A stretch of 64,000 nt of DNA, taken from NCBI GenBank assembly GCA_905221605.1, contig CAJNDS010002334.1, positions 421,373-485,372 on the forward strand, in the 5' to 3' direction. Of this stretch, positions 1-11,510 are shown piece by piece (within the stretch, counting starts at the first letter, position 1; every line of letters starts with the position of its first letter). Source of the DNA: Symbiodinium natans. Its lineage: Eukaryota; Sar; Dinophyceae; Suessiales; Symbiodiniaceae. Made by a program: the position numbers and the translations under genes. A model generated the notes under the pieces. The model was not told the DNA's origin. It was given only the letters and a program-made list of their open reading frames with translations, and searched no databases.

Positions 1-1993
1 TGCACTTTCGCTACAGCGGTGTGACGGACAAGCCCACACTTCTGAGCATGCAAGCTCCCCTGTAGATCATGAATCTAGAGGCAACTCGCTCATTTTCACG
101 CTCATGTGCGTCTTAGGACCAACCACGCCTACTGGAACCTAAAGGGCCACCAGGAGCCTCACAGAAACGAGACAACATGGTCGAGAGAGTTGTAGTGTGA
201 GCACTTTGGAGAGGGATGGTGGTTACCTGCACTGAGGGAAGCGGGGTGATGCGTGACTCCAGGCCGGCGACGTGCTCGATCACACTTTGATGGTTCCGGC
301 CTCGCGGACGACGGCAACTGACGAAAGCCTTGCCATCACAGGCGCGCTTTAGAGTGTTGTTGGTTCTTGTGCTTCTTGCCCTGTGGAATCCCTTCTTCCT
401 GCCTGCTTGGGGAAAGAGGTGAGCTGCCGGAAGTTGCTGGGACGCACCTGGATTTGTACCTTGGTTTGAAACGCTTCATGCCCTGGGAGCTGTGGAATCG
501 AATGAGCGTGTAGGCATGCACATGACTCATATTGCAGTTGATTGAGGCGAGAACCGCGGTTGCTTCACGAGGTTCCTGGGAAAGACCGCAGCTCTACAAG
601 TTTCACATTCGTCCAGCAGAGCTGTCCAGCATGCCCCGAGGCTGTTAAAGTGGGTGGTCCGATAGATCGCAACTATTGCGGCAACCTCGGAATCCTCGGA
701 CTACAGTTACACATATGGCGGAGGAGAGAGAGTCACTGAGCTATACCGGGGGCCACGACTGCTGCGAGGCCTGGACAAGCCAGATGGTGGTGAGGTCATG
801 GCTGCTCGGTTGGTTGGCCCGAACAAGGCCAGGGTTGTCGAATTGTGTTTGATACTCGTAGCCAGTTCTCACAGTTGCATGGAGGTCACCATGGAGGTCT
901 GGACAGACCAGCCGGGCTTGCAGGCCATTTTTTCTTTGCATGTTTGATGCTTTGACTCTTCGACAACAGAAGGACTGTCGGAATGCCCGGTGTCGGGCTC
1001 AGAGTTGTCAGGTCTTCACCGGCAGCAATATCGGCACAACAGGCTGGGGATGCATTGTTCTTCTTGAAAAGGCCCTGCTCGTGATTTTCTCCTTTGTGTT
1101 CAGTATGCCTCGTATGTTGTGGCCAACAACTCTGAAGGTCCTGGCACATGGTGGCATGGGAAGGCGGGGCAGAGCTTCAATAACCATCACACTCGAGACG
1201 TTTCAAGTTTGGTGCCTTTTGCTCTTGCAAGAACTATATTCAATAAATGATTTGTAAAAGAGCGGGGCGATCCTCAAGCCTCGAACGTGTCGTGGTCTGT
1301 GCAGCAAGGGCTGCGAGTGGAAGCAGTTTGGGGCAATCTGCCTGGAGCCGCAGCTTTGGCCTGATGGAGCGGGTGCCTCAGTCTGCAGGATGAGGGGCCA
1401 ACTGGGCTGAGATGAACTGCGCAATGGAGGTGCATCACAGCCACTTTCGAAGTCCCGTTCTACGACCGGGAGAGACGTACCACCACCATTCCTGGCACGT
1501 GTTTAGAGCGAGGCGCTGAGATTTGCTACCGCGCTCGCGGGTGCTCTCGAGATGGTTTGTGTTGCCGAGGTGGACGACTAGCTTCTGAAGTGTACAGCGG
1601 AATTCACGGTTTTGAAATTTCCCGGCACAATGATATTCCAATGTGCCTTCTGTTTTGCACTAGAGCACAGTGCCTGTGTTGTTCCATGTGCATTGGCTTC
1701 AAAGACCACTCGAAAGACTCGCCAGAGCCGCCAAAGCCTCAGAGAAAAGACGCCACACAAAGACACCACGACACAGGTACCCAGACGGTCTTCGGATGAT
1801 GCATGTGCGCTTTGGACAGGTTTGTTGGCAATCTGGACCTTGGGCCTAGTTCGACCCATCTCTTAAGTGTGTTGGACCCTAGAGTCCTGTAGTCTGTCTA
1901 AATCTAAATGAACAGCTCCTTGTACTCACACAGACGCTTTTTACCTAGCAGCGTTATGTCCACAGCTTCGACCTCCACGCTCTTAGTGCTGTT
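1..1993. other. No recognised gene; possible upstream polymerase alpha exons
   Basis: Open frames here are short and overlap on both strands, and none carries a family motif I know. Because the polymerase alpha gene downstream begins for me only at palm motif A, its exonuclease-like and N-terminal exons should lie here or further left, but I could not identify them. No RNA gene or strong repeat is visible. Confidence 0.4.
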
Positions 1994-4900
1994 CCCCGAG
2001 AGGCTGGCCTCTACGACGATCTTGTCATGCTTCTTGACTTCAACAGCTTGTACCCCTCCATCATCCAGGCTCGTGGTTGCTTCCCCGTTGATTCCTTGGC
2101 GCTGAGCAGAAAAGCTCTTGCTGTTTACGGGGGATGCGAAGGAGTACAACATTTGCTTTACCACAGTGGACCGACCTGACGAGAATGAGGTTGCCAACAT
2201 GGCCAGCGAGGACTCATGGGTCTCAACAGCGCATTGCAGTTGGACATTTAGAAACGTTCAGCCTGCACTGTGTCTCGAACTTGCATGCTTCAGGCACAGC
2301 TGCTGTCACAGACGCACGAGCCAGACGGAACAGCGGAGGAAGGTGTTCTGCCACAGGCGCGTCGGCTTCACAGCAGTGCCCACATGGAGTGCCCGAAGCC
2401 CCAAACCCTCTCGGCATTAGATGCTGAGACATCAGAACAGCGATCGCTGTGGCTCCACAGTGACAGGTGCTGCGCCGTCTTGTGGACAGCCGCCGGGTGG
2501 TGAAAGCGAGCATGAAGTCGGTCGGATGCTTTGGGAGTTCGAGCAGGTGCAGAATGCTTGGCATGTCATGGGATTGTCTCAGGAGAAGAATCCGAAGATT
2601 CTGCAGGTGTTGGAGATCCGTCAGAAGGCTGAAGTGGTAGCGTAGCTTCGACATGTGGTCGCTCCGAGGGGCCTTCGAGAAACCCAAATGTCTGCAGTAG
2701 GCACTGAAGCTCACAGCAAACTCCATGTCTGGCACTTGTCGGACCTTGCGGGGTTTTGGGGGGGGGGGGGGGGGGGGGGGGACTGTAGGGCTTGGGCATG
2801 AGCCTAAGGTATGGCTGCCTTGGCTTTCAGAACAGCCGATTTCACGCATCAGCCTTAGCTGCTTTAGCTGGGCAGTGTAGCGCATGGTGCGATGTCTCAA
2901 ACCTACCCCCAGAACTCACAGGCCAAGCCGTTGGCGGCTCTCATCACGGCCAAAGGACGAGAAGCCCTGCAAAGCACGAAGACCGTCTGCGCCTTACTTG
3001 ACGCCGAATCTTGGCCCTTCTTGCAGCACGACTCGACCCCGACCGTCAGAAGCCAATGTTTGAGCAGGTCGTGCAGCAAGAGCTGCAATTGGAGGTGGAG
3101 GGAGCCCGAGGATACCTCACAAAGTGGAAGCTCGTGTTGGTTCACGAGAGTTTTCATGTCGACGAAAGCAAGGTGTACGGCGACACCGATTCAGTCTTTG
3201 TCAACTCCAAAACGGCTGATTTCCAGCAGGTCTGCAGACACGGGATTTATTGGCAATCAGCCTCGGAATCGAACAGCTGCAACTTCCCCTGCAGGCGATG
3301 CAGGTTGCTGAGCAGATCAAGCGTGCGGTCAACAAGAGGCCACTTACTTGTGGAAGTACAGCAGCATCAGACTTTGCCTGCACATGCACATATCGCCTTG
3401 CAGCATCGTCTCTGATGCGTAACATGCTGTCCAAGGTACCGCCGACTTGAAATCGAGATTGATGCTGTGTTTGCCAGCATCACAGTCGCTCGTGAGCGAG
3501 TGAGTGAGTGGGTGGGTCAGTGAGTGAGTGATTGAGTGAGTGAGTGAGTGTGTGTGTGTGTGTGTTTGCCTGTGTGTATGTGTGTGTGTGTGTGTTTGCT
3601 TCTTCGTCTGTGAGTTGTTCTTACACTTCTTGTTATTTCGCTTTTTCTGTTTTGTTTGTTGAGTTCATGCAGCGGCACCCATGGTGTCCCAGTTCCTTCG
3701 CATGGACACGGACTATCTGACTATCTCACTCGGGCTATCTCGGACCTAAATCAAGGTGAGGATGGACTAGCTCTGACTAACTAATATCGACGAGACCCCG
3801 TGGGTCTGCTGTATTGGGCCTTGCATTGCCTTGCAAGCCAACGGCGATGTACCAAGGCGCGTCTTATGCTACTCAAGAAGAAGAAGTATGCTGCCCTCAA
3901 GGCCATAAATGAATACATAAACAAATAAATAAAGAAACATATACAATATACATATAAGGCCGCCTGTGTTCAGGGCTTTTGGCGTGCCAGTTCTCCCTGC
4001 GCAGGTTGTAAACTGGGAGAAGCAGGTCTTTGAGCAGGAGTTCAAAGGCCCGCCAGGGAAGTGTGGCAGCCATCATGTGGCTCATGCTCCATGCCCTGTA
4101 GAGGCCTCGACATCGTGCGACGGGACTGGTGTTGTTTGGCCAAAGAGATGGGAGAAGCGTGACTCTTAGTGGAGATGGAGCTACTCCAAAACTTTCGGCA
4201 CTTTGCAAGCTTGCAGCTGAGGCTGTTCTGACAAAGATTCTCGATCCAAAGTTGAACAAAGAAGAGCCTGGGGCCTACCCAGTCATGCTGCTGGGCGGTT
4301 AGCAAGGCGTTTTTTTTTTTCTCCTTTTTTTTCCAGTGGCGCATGGCTGTCAAGCAAGACTGGAGGTCGATCGAGTGGGTGCATCAGTTCCTGACTGAAC
4401 AAGCTAAGAAGATGGATGATGCCAAGGTCGGAGAGCACCTCTCCCACACCCGATAGTCTGTCAGATTGTCCCCAGCACTCTGAGAGGTGCCTTTGGAAAA
4501 GTTTGTGATCACCAAGGGTCTCACCAAGGATCCTAAGGAAAGCATGCCCAAAGCCATATATCGCACATCTGAGACACTTGCTTGCGGTCGCGTGAGGACT
4601 ATCCCGATGCGAAAAAGCAGCCGCACGTCCAGGCCAGAGCTTGTGGGGCACCGTGGGGCACCTTGCGCCACATCCTCAAAAGGCAAACAGGGGAAGGCTG
4701 AAGCACAGTCCGCCGTCGCACATGTCTAACGTTGATGTCTTGCTGTGGGTTCTGGCAAAACCAAGGCCAGGCAGGCCCTTCAAACAAATATGCAAACCAA
4801 GCCACTGTTCATAGGGAGGCGTTGCATCAAAGAGCACTTTAGCATGGGGGGCGCAGAGGGCAGCGCTATGTTGTGCAGGCTTTATGACACACGAAGATGA

Positions 4901-7344
4901 TGCGAGGTGCTCATGTGACGACGGTTGCGAGGATTGGGCGAACCCAGCAGGTAGTTGATGGCACTGTCGACACGCGTGGAGAAGTTGATCCAGATTGACG
5001 CTGGCGAGGATCGCGATCCCAACACATCCGATCCTGTGACTGCTGACACTTCTGCGAGCGGCGCCCAAACGATGATAAGATGTGGGGGTTCCCGAAATAA
5101 GGGTACTATTATAATGGAATCCCATTATTTGGGGGTCTATTCTAGGCGTGCCCTGTTTTCGTAAACCCCCATGTGCTTTCGCAATTACTTCCGCCTCGTG
5201 GAAACGTAAATCTTTCGACTGCTTGCAGATTCTTGCGGACGCATGCGAAAGCTGCTGCCACGGTTCCTGGTGACATCCCCGGACCCCATCACCACGCAAT
5301 CCCGCCCCAAACAAGAGCACAAACAAACAAGCAAGAAACAAAGAATCAAAGAAGCAAAGAAACAAAGAAACAAAGAAGTAATGAAGCAAAGAAACACGAA
5401 AACAAACAAGCACAAGAACCAAAGAAACAAAGAAACAACGAAAAACAAAAAACAAAGAAGCAAGGAGACAAAGAAACACAAAACAAATAAATTCAGAAAG
5501 AAAGACATAAACAAACAAAGACATGAGCAAAGACAGAACAGAGACTAAAGAAATGCATCAAGAAAGACATAAATACATACAGACTGAAAAGGACATATAT
5601 GACGACATGAATGGCGAGAACACCGAATGACACCGAATGACCGAAGTAATGAAAAACTCAGGAAAGAAGGGCCGAAATACATAAATACATGCATACAGAG
5701 CGAATGATAAGAAGATCGACCGAAATATCTAAAGAAGGACGTAAGACAGAAAAAGGAAAGAACCGAAAAAAGATAAACATGACTAGAGAAAGGCAAAAAC
5801 AACCAAACAACCAATCAACCACACAGCCCAACAAAACAAAGAACACGCGCACACATACACACCCCAAACAAAAACAAACACTCACACACACACACACACA
5901 CACACACACCCCCCACCGAGACACAGAGACACAGAGACACAGAAGCACACAAACGAACAGACGAACGGCCATAGCGGTGCTTCTTTCTACAAGTGGTTTG
6001 TTGGCCTGATGAGGTGGCGCTGCGATTGCTCTCGCGGGGCAAGCAGGCTAGCTTCCCGAACTCACTTGGTCGTGTGGTTGTCCCAGAGTGCTGTCACAGC
6101 ACAGTGGTGTGGGCAGGTTCGACCCGGGCAGGAGATTGGGTATGTGGTATGTGACAGCGCAGGTGGCTGGTTCAGGATGCACTCAAGTCTTCTGTGGGGT
6201 TGCTGTGTGGGGTTGCTAGTCACCTGTGCTGTAGCAAGGTGAAGGTCACGATGGCAAGTCTTTGCTCGCTGAGCGCGCTCGACACCCGCACGAGATGGAG
6301 CTGGACTTCGGCGTGGATGGTCGTGCTTAAGCTTGAGGGAAGCTGCGGGTCAGTGACGAAAATCACAGGGGTAAAAGTGGGCTCGAACCAGGATCCGACG
6401 TTGCGCTTGGACATGGCCTGGTACAAGAAGCAACAGGCATGCCTTTTGCCTGGCAGAACTGCGAAGCTTCGATCAGCGACCTCAGTTCTGAAACATTGCC
6501 TTCGAGGTACACCCGATCATTGCCCGAATACTGGGTGTCGTGGAGGGCACAAGCCCGAGTCGAATCGCCGAATGCCTAGGCCTGAAGCATGTAGCATCCC
6601 GGGCATTCCGTGGCATGCGGGCATTCCTTGCTTGTGAAGCAGTGTGTTTGGGAGGCATGGATCCCTCCATCTATGCACAGGCCTGTAACCGGTTGAACCG
6701 TTTCCTTCAAAGCAAAGCTGCGAACATTGCTGCTCACGTCATTGGAAAAGCCTTCTCAGGCAGTGCAACATGAGGACGGCGATGACCCAAGGGTTGCAAA
6801 CACCTGCTTCAGAGCATGAGTTACCCTTGACATCTATGTGTCCTTGCCGTGCTGCTGAAGGTGAAAACTTAGACTACATCTCCAAGGTGCCTTGATTCCT
6901 GTTTCAGGGGCTTGTTACGGCACTCCCTTGTCTTCTTCGTAGCTAGTGCTGAATGACTCTCGCTGTGGACTGTGATGGTATGCCTCCTGCCCAAACTCAG
7001 TCCCGAAACTGTAACGACCACTGCCTTGCAGTACATGGGTGCAGACCTGGATCCGACCTCAATCTTCGCTAGATTCTCAGCTTCTGCTGCTTGGAGATCT
7101 GGGCAATTCTAGCAACTCGCTCTCGTCACACATTCAGCTTTGCTGCTAGGATCGTGCGCTTCGCTACAAAAACTTTACGTCCATCCTCGACGGAGTAAAG
7201 TGCAAGAAGTGCCCGCACCCCGGATGCCAGCGTTCACAGTTGCTGATGCCGATGGGTACATATTGGTGCACCCCTCACAACCCTCAAAACGATGAGAATC
7301 CCCTCTCAAAGTGCCGAAACCTGGAACAGTTCATTGAATCCTGA
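1994..7344 (+). CDS. POLA1: DNA polymerase alpha catalytic subunit (family B), many short exons
   Basis: This is the replicative primase-associated polymerase, acting in the nucleus. Exons read in order along the family: GLYDDLVMLLDFNSLYPSII (motif A, 1994-2068); EYNICFTTVDR (2142-2189); EIRQK (2607-2627); YGCLGFQNSRFH (motif B end, 2809-2845); AKPLAALITAKGRE (2922-2987); VYGDTDSVFVNS (motif C with both aspartates, 3173-3229); AMQVAEQIKRAVNKR (3295-3338); YRRLEIEIDAVF (3436-3480); RLMLLKKKKYAAL (3857-3901); VKQDW (4337-4375); VPLEKFVITKGLTKDPK (4487-4537); DYPDAKKQPHVQ (4597-4632); VRPGQEIGYVVCDSA (6117-6162); LLAERARHPHEMELDF (about 6261-6310); LDMAWYKKQQ (6392-6436); VHPIIARILGVVEGTSPSRI (6507-6579); GMDPSIYAQ (6655-6680). 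FNICFTT-like and KKKKYAAL runs single out alpha rather than delta or zeta. Introns are mostly 65-130 bases with GC or GT donors; those at 3902-4336 and 4633-6116 are longer. The N terminus is not found; exon edges are approximate. Confidence 0.92.
3499..3600. repeat. GAGT / GT microsatellite
   Basis: GTGAGTGAGTG units pass into a long TG dinucleotide run interrupted by TTTGCC. It lies in the polymerase alpha intron between the LEIEIDAVF exon and the KKKKYAAL exon. Confidence 0.9.
5084..5170 (+). mobile_element. Introner-like short inverted-repeat element, copy A
   Basis: An 87-base element starts GGGGGTTCCCGAAAT and ends TTTTCGTAAACCCCC, so its ends are inverted repeats of about 15 bases with few mismatches. 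The core shares AATCCCATTATTTGGGG with copy B at 10317. It encodes nothing and is too short to be autonomous. It sits in the large polymerase alpha intron between exons at 4632 and 6117. Confidence 0.75.
5310..5960. repeat. A/C-rich simple sequence (AAAGAAACA type) with CA run
   Basis: AACAAAGAAACAAAG-type units run from about 5310 to 5560, and a related purine-rich stretch leads to a CA dinucleotide run near 5880-5910 and ACAGAG repeats. Apparent proteins on either strand are low-complexity artefacts. It is part of the polymerase alpha intron 4633-6116. Confidence 0.85.
7150..7344 (+). CDS. Candidate cysteine-rich exon ending in a stop
   Basis: After a TAG|G acceptor-like site, a frame of 64 codons is open from 7150 to the TGA at 7342-7344. 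It contains CKKCPHPGC followed by YWC, a His and SKC, a spacing that suggests zinc binding. Position fits the C-terminal zinc-binding part of polymerase alpha, which follows the GMDPSIYAQ exon at 6680, but the match is weak and the family normally continues further with a second cysteine cluster. It may be the last exon, an exon whose donor I missed, or a separate small gene. Confidence 0.4.
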   Translation, partial: DRALRYKNFTSILDGVKCKKCPHPGCQRSQLLMPMGTYWCTPHNPQNDENPLSKCRNLEQFIES

Positions 7345-7498
7345 AGCCTAACCCAAGCCGAAAGTCTGGGCACGGCAAGACGTGTGGAGGCAACTGCAGA
7401 AATTGCTTTGAGATAGGACTTGGGGTAGTTTCGGATAGTTCAACATTTTCTTGAGCTGCGTGTCGGCCCCGTCCGTGCTGAAGCTCCTACCCCCAGGC

Positions 7499-7809
7499 CC
7501 TCAACCCTAAACCCTAAACCCTAGACTCCAAACCCTAAACCCTAAACCCTAAACCCTAAACCGTAAACCCTAAACCCTAAACCCTAAACCCTAAGCCCGA
7601 ATCCCTACACCCTAAACCTTAAACCCTAAACCCCTAAACCCCTAAACCCCTAAACCCCTAAACCCCTAAACCCCTAAACCCCTAAACCCCTAAACCCCTA
7701 AACCCCTAACCCCCTAAACCCCTAAACCCTAAACCCTAAACCCTAAACTCTAAACCCTAAACCCTAAACCCTAAACCCTAAACCCTAGGCCCTAAACCCT
7801 AAACCCTAG
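7499..7809. repeat. Interstitial telomere-type array (CCCTAAA)n with CCCCTAAA block
   Basis: About 310 bases of CCCTAAA repeats, the C-rich strand of the TTTAGGG telomere repeat. The middle, about 7629-7720, is a run of the 8-base variant CCCCTAAA. Single-base variants occur near both ends. It lies downstream of the polymerase alpha exons and is internal to the window, so it is not a present chromosome end. Confidence 0.95.
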
Positions 7810-9343
7810 TTGTTTGGATTCTGTTGTTGCTTCCTGCATCGGCCCCGAGGTGCTGGTACGACATCTTGGCAGCAGCTTCGGCCTGAGCCCAGCACACCCC
7901 CAAAGGTTCAGGGTTTTTAGGGTCTAGGGTTGAGGCTTTCGGGTGAGGGTAGTTGTAAGTAGAGTTGCAAGTAACCTAAATGGGCCTATACGTTATAAGT
8001 AAAGTTACCATAATTCTAACCCTACAACACGAATGTATAAACCTTGAGCTTTCCTAAGCTCTAAACAAACTGAGTGACTCAGCAGGCTGCTGGCCCCACA
8101 GGGTGAGAAGGACCACCAGGCGGGGTCGTCCAACACATCCCTCATAACCTCGTCTTGGCTTCTTGTGGCCTCTTTTCAGAATAATGACAGGCTGCGCCCT
8201 TCACCTGCAAGGCTTGCTCAACCGAGGCGGTCCTAATCATCACTGCTACCTCACATGAGCTATGCTCGGGTGCTACCCGGTTGCCCTTGACCAGATTCAA
8301 CTTGGAGTTGCGCGGAATCAGTGGCATCTACAGCTCAGGCTCCAGCATCTTTGCTGCCCCCGACCACCTAAACCACCCCTCAGCCTCACTGCGCGAAGCA
8401 GATTGCTAAAAAGCAGCTCCCTCGCAGAGGCGCCTGGTGAAGCAACACTGTGAAGGCTGGGATGGATGGCATTGCTGCCCAGAATCAGCGCAGAAGGGTG
8501 CTTTGTTATTTTGCAGAGCCTTTATGTCATATCCTGCCTGAGAGGGTGCCAGCTGCTTGTCAGGATGGGTGCAACCTATCGACCAAGTTGCTGGCACCGA
8601 ACCATGGTGTGCATTTGGTGAAACCTTCGAAACTGCAGCAGAGTGGCTTGGAAGTGTAGTTGAATCTGCCGCTTGATAGGGAATCGGGCGTCCTCTTGAG
8701 CAAGCGCCAAAACCCGCAGCCATTCAAGTAAGTAAGGGGTGGACACGAATGCCCAAAACCCTGAAAAGCGATGGGAACACTTGAAAAGCGACACCCCTAA
8801 GTTAATGAACCGTTGGGTGGGCTACAGCCTTGAATTGGTCCCAAAGCGACACCTGCAGACATCAGGCGTGGATAACTGATGGTAAAACCCTGTAAAACGA
8901 TGGGAACACTTGAAAGCGACACCCCTCATGTTGCGTCCATTAGCACCACCAGCCGGTTTTGGCGACTTCTCTTGGATTCCATTTGCTACCCTCTCTTGTA
9001 TGTATGCCCACTGAAGTTGCGTTTCCTTATCTGAGATGTTGGCAGTAGTTCTTTTTGCCATAATGTTCTCAGGCTCCTATGAGAAGCAAATGCGTTCCCT
9101 GTGTTCCGTGCAAGCACAGGAGAAGACCCGCAGAGCGAACAAAGGTGAGAACCTTGTCAGTGAGAAGACAGCTCGGGTCCCAGCATACGCTTGCATGGGC
9201 ATGGGCGTAGCGTATACGTCTGGCATACGTGCTGCGGTTGAGGCCACAGCCCGGCAAGCCCAGTCATTGAAGTCAGAGCAGCACGTTTAGTGCCCGGCTC
9301 AAAGGCAGACCCGCTCAGTGCTTGACTTCGTGCTCCTTCTTCC
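7810..9343. other. Intergenic; no supported gene
   Basis: The 3' side of the telomere array carries more degenerate GGGTTTAGGG-like words (7905-7940). Open frames are short with no recognised domain. A pair of direct repeats is listed separately. The stretch leads into the HMG-box gene. Confidence 0.5.
8752..8935. repeat. Two dispersed direct repeats, about 50 bases each
   Basis: The words AAACCCTG(A/T)AAA(A/G)CGATGG and ACACTTGAAA(A)GCGACACCCCT occur together at about 8755-8800 and again at about 8883-8930, roughly 130 bases apart. A further AAAGCGACACCTG lies between them. Similar AAAAGCGATACC words recur near 38640-38720. Confidence 0.65.
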
Positions 9344-9349
9344 CCAGCC
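9343..9349 (+). promoter_or_regulatory. Putative 3' (trans-)splice acceptor just before the HMG ATG
   Basis: A pyrimidine tract (CTCCTTCTTCCCCAG) ends two bases before the ATG at 9350. In dinoflagellates mRNAs receive a spliced leader in trans at such AG sites, so this may be the leader acceptor of the HMG gene; an ordinary upstream intron is the alternative. Confidence 0.4.
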
Positions 9350-10488
9350 ATGGCCGGTGAGCAGCCCAAGAAGCCAGTCGGCGGAGCCTACGGCGCCTGG
9401 CTGGCGGAGCATCGCGCGGAGTTGCAGAAGGAGTTGGGTCCGGGGAAGCCGGCAAGCGAGGTGGGCAAGCTTGCCGGATCCCGCTTCAAGGCCCTCAGCG
9501 CGGCCTCCAAGGCCACCTATCAAAAGAAGTTTGAGGAGGCCAAGGTCAAGTACGAGGCGCGGGGTTTAGGGCTTAGGGCTTAGGGTTTTGACGGATTCTG
9601 GCTTGTCAAACCTTGTGCAATTCAACTATAAGTCCCCCTGACAACTGCAAAGAAAATGGTAAGCAAGCCCTGGGGCCTCGGTGCCAACAAATCAGGTCGG
9701 TGGGTTATGGGTTTTTGGACTTTCGGGCCCATCGTCCCCAAAATATCGTCCATCAGCTTATCAGGCAGACATGAAAGCCTTCCTCGATGCCGGCGGCGAG
9801 AAGAAGACTACGAAGAGGAAGGCGGAGAAGTCCGCGAAGCCCAAGAAGGATCCGGACGCACCAAAGAAGCCTGCAGGGGGTGCCTTCGGCTGCTTCCTTG
9901 CCAAGAACCGGGCGGCTTTCACTGAGGAGTGCAAGGGTCAGCCGGTCACCGCCGTCACCAAGTTGGCCTCCGAGAGATGGAAGAAGCTCAGCGAGGACAA
10001 GAAGAAGGTCTTCCAAAAGGAATACGAAGCAAAGAAGGCCGAGTACGAAGAGGCCAAGAAGTCCTATGTGCCGCCGCTTCCCAGCGTGACAAATGAGGAG
10101 GCCGAACAGCCAGTGGCTAGACTATTCATAGTGAGCGGTTTTGTTTGTCATCCCTTTCTTTTTGCCGTACTCAAAAATCCCGAAATTGCTGGACCCAGGC
10201 CAAGAAGGCGCGGACAAAGGCTGCTGACGAGACGGCCACCGAAAAGCAGGCCAAGAAAGACGGCAAGTCAGCCCCCAAGGCTGCGCCCAAGAAGGCAGGG
10301 ACGAGTGAAGCCAAATGGAGGTTTCCGAAATTCGGGGTACCTGGGGTCCCTTTTTATAAGGCAATCCTACTATTTGGGGACTATATTGGGGGGAGTCCCT
10401 TTTTCGTAACCCCCCAAGTCTTTGGGCCCTCAAAGGTTAGGCTGCGGCAGCCTTGAAACCAGCTGCTGAGAATGGGAGATTGGAGTGA
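9350..10488 (+). CDS. Two-HMG-box DNA-binding protein, four exons
   Basis: Predicted exons 9350-9556, 9765-10100, 10199-10294 and 10441-10488 give a protein of about 228 residues. Box 1 (exon 1) begins QPKKPVGGAYGAWLAEHR, and box 2 (exon 2) begins PKKPAGGAFGCFLAKNR and includes ASERWKKLSEDKKKVFQ, the typical HMG helix 2-3 pattern. A lysine-rich linker separates the boxes, and the tail (exons 3-4) is rich in Lys and Ala. HMG-box proteins bend DNA and act in chromatin; in dinoflagellates, with few histones in bulk chromatin, they may be structural, but that is inference. All three introns are bounded AG|GC...AG|GC; intron 3 is filled by an inverted-repeat element. Intron 1 holds TTTAGGG-like words. 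The start has a splice-acceptor-like tract directly upstream. Confidence 0.88.
10317..10415 (+). mobile_element. Introner-like element, copy B, inside HMG intron 3
   Basis: A 99-base element with ends GGAGGTTTCCGAAAT and TTTTTCGTAACCCCCC makes up most of the 146-base intron 10295-10440. Its core shares AATCC(T/C)A(C/T)TATTTGGGG with copy A. Removing the intron joins KK to AAAALKPAAENG and keeps the frame, so the element is tolerated as an intron. Confidence 0.78.
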
Positions 10489-10940
10489 ACCGAAGTGTCA
10501 CGGCGATCACTAAGTAGTATGTTGCACATGGTACATTCATCTCTGTTGGCGTGCACACACCCATGCGGCCCATGCACATAGGTTACACTTTTGGACGTTG
10601 TCCCGTCCCAACTGCCTACTCGTATCTGTTCTTCTGCTCTTGGTTGTTATTGCGGGTGTGGTCGAGATGCTCGAGAGTGTTAACACATGAGTGAAATCCA
10701 CGGGCAGTCTTGGAGTTAGTTCTGGATGGACATGCTGCACCAGACGTTCTTCTTCATGCTGCACCTACAACATGTCATGTTGTATGATCATAAGCCAAGA
10801 GGCATGTGTCGTAGGCATCCTAGAAACGCAACACCTTGCAGACGGTTCCCCTGCATTTTGAACCCTGAGAACCTTTCCATCGTTCCAGGCGGCAAATTCA
10901 AAGGTGTCCAGGAGCCCGGTTGTTGCTTTCCGTGAGATTT

Positions 10941-11024
10941 GGGGGTTTGCCAAACAGGGGACCCCTAGTATAGACCCCCTTATCAAGAGGACCCCAATAA
11001 GGTACCCCTAATTTCGGAAAGCCC
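10941..11024 (-). mobile_element. Introner-like element, copy C (reverse orientation)
   Basis: Relative to copies A and B this is inverted: it starts GGGGGTTTGCCAAAC and ends ATTTCGGAAAGCCC. On the reverse strand it reads TTTCCGAAATTAGGGGTACC, close to copy B. It lies downstream of the HMG stop codon, in no gene I recognise. Confidence 0.65.
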
Positions 11025-11384
11025 ATTTATGGAACTTGGCTCCACGGGCGTTGGTCTTTCCAGAATGGCTTGCTCCATAGCCCTCTGTGTGACTTCCAAT
11101 GCGCCGGTCGAGAGGGACATGAAGTTCCTTGGTCGCCCTGTCGTGTGCTGGTCGCTCACGGCCAACAGTCTGGTACAGAGTCCGCTGGAGAGATAGAAAG
11201 ACGGAGGGAGGGAGGGAGGGAGGGAGGGAGACAGAGGGGTGGGCGGGAAGGTTTCCGTATGCGATCTGTTGTAAGTGGTTGACAAGTGGAGCGTGCCCCT
11301 CGGGGCAACCCCCTCGGGAGCTGGAAGGAAGGAAGGAAGGGGCTCTGTCCGAAACGTGCAGAAGAAAAGAAGACGACGAAGAAT

Positions 11385-11433
11385 AAGAAGAAGAAGACGA
11401 AATAAGAACAAGAAGAAGACGAAAGAAGAAGAA

Positions 11434-11464
<31 letters not shown>

Positions 11465-11510
11465 AAGAAGAAGAAGAAGAAGAAGAAGAAGATTAATAAT
11501 CAGAAGAAGA
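11385..11510. repeat. GAA/AAG microsatellite
   Basis: AAGAAGAAG run of more than 100 bases with a few interruptions (AATAAG, GACGAA). Confidence 0.95.

Noticed and set aside
2223-2900. 225-residue reverse frame
   Set aside because: It overlaps polymerase alpha exons on the + strand (EIRQK, YGCLGF) and includes a poly-G tract read as poly-Pro.
4676-5530. 284-residue reverse frame with hydrophobic N terminus
   Set aside because: Its Phe/Leu/Val part is the complement of AAAGAAACA simple sequence, and the rest overlaps polymerase alpha intron.
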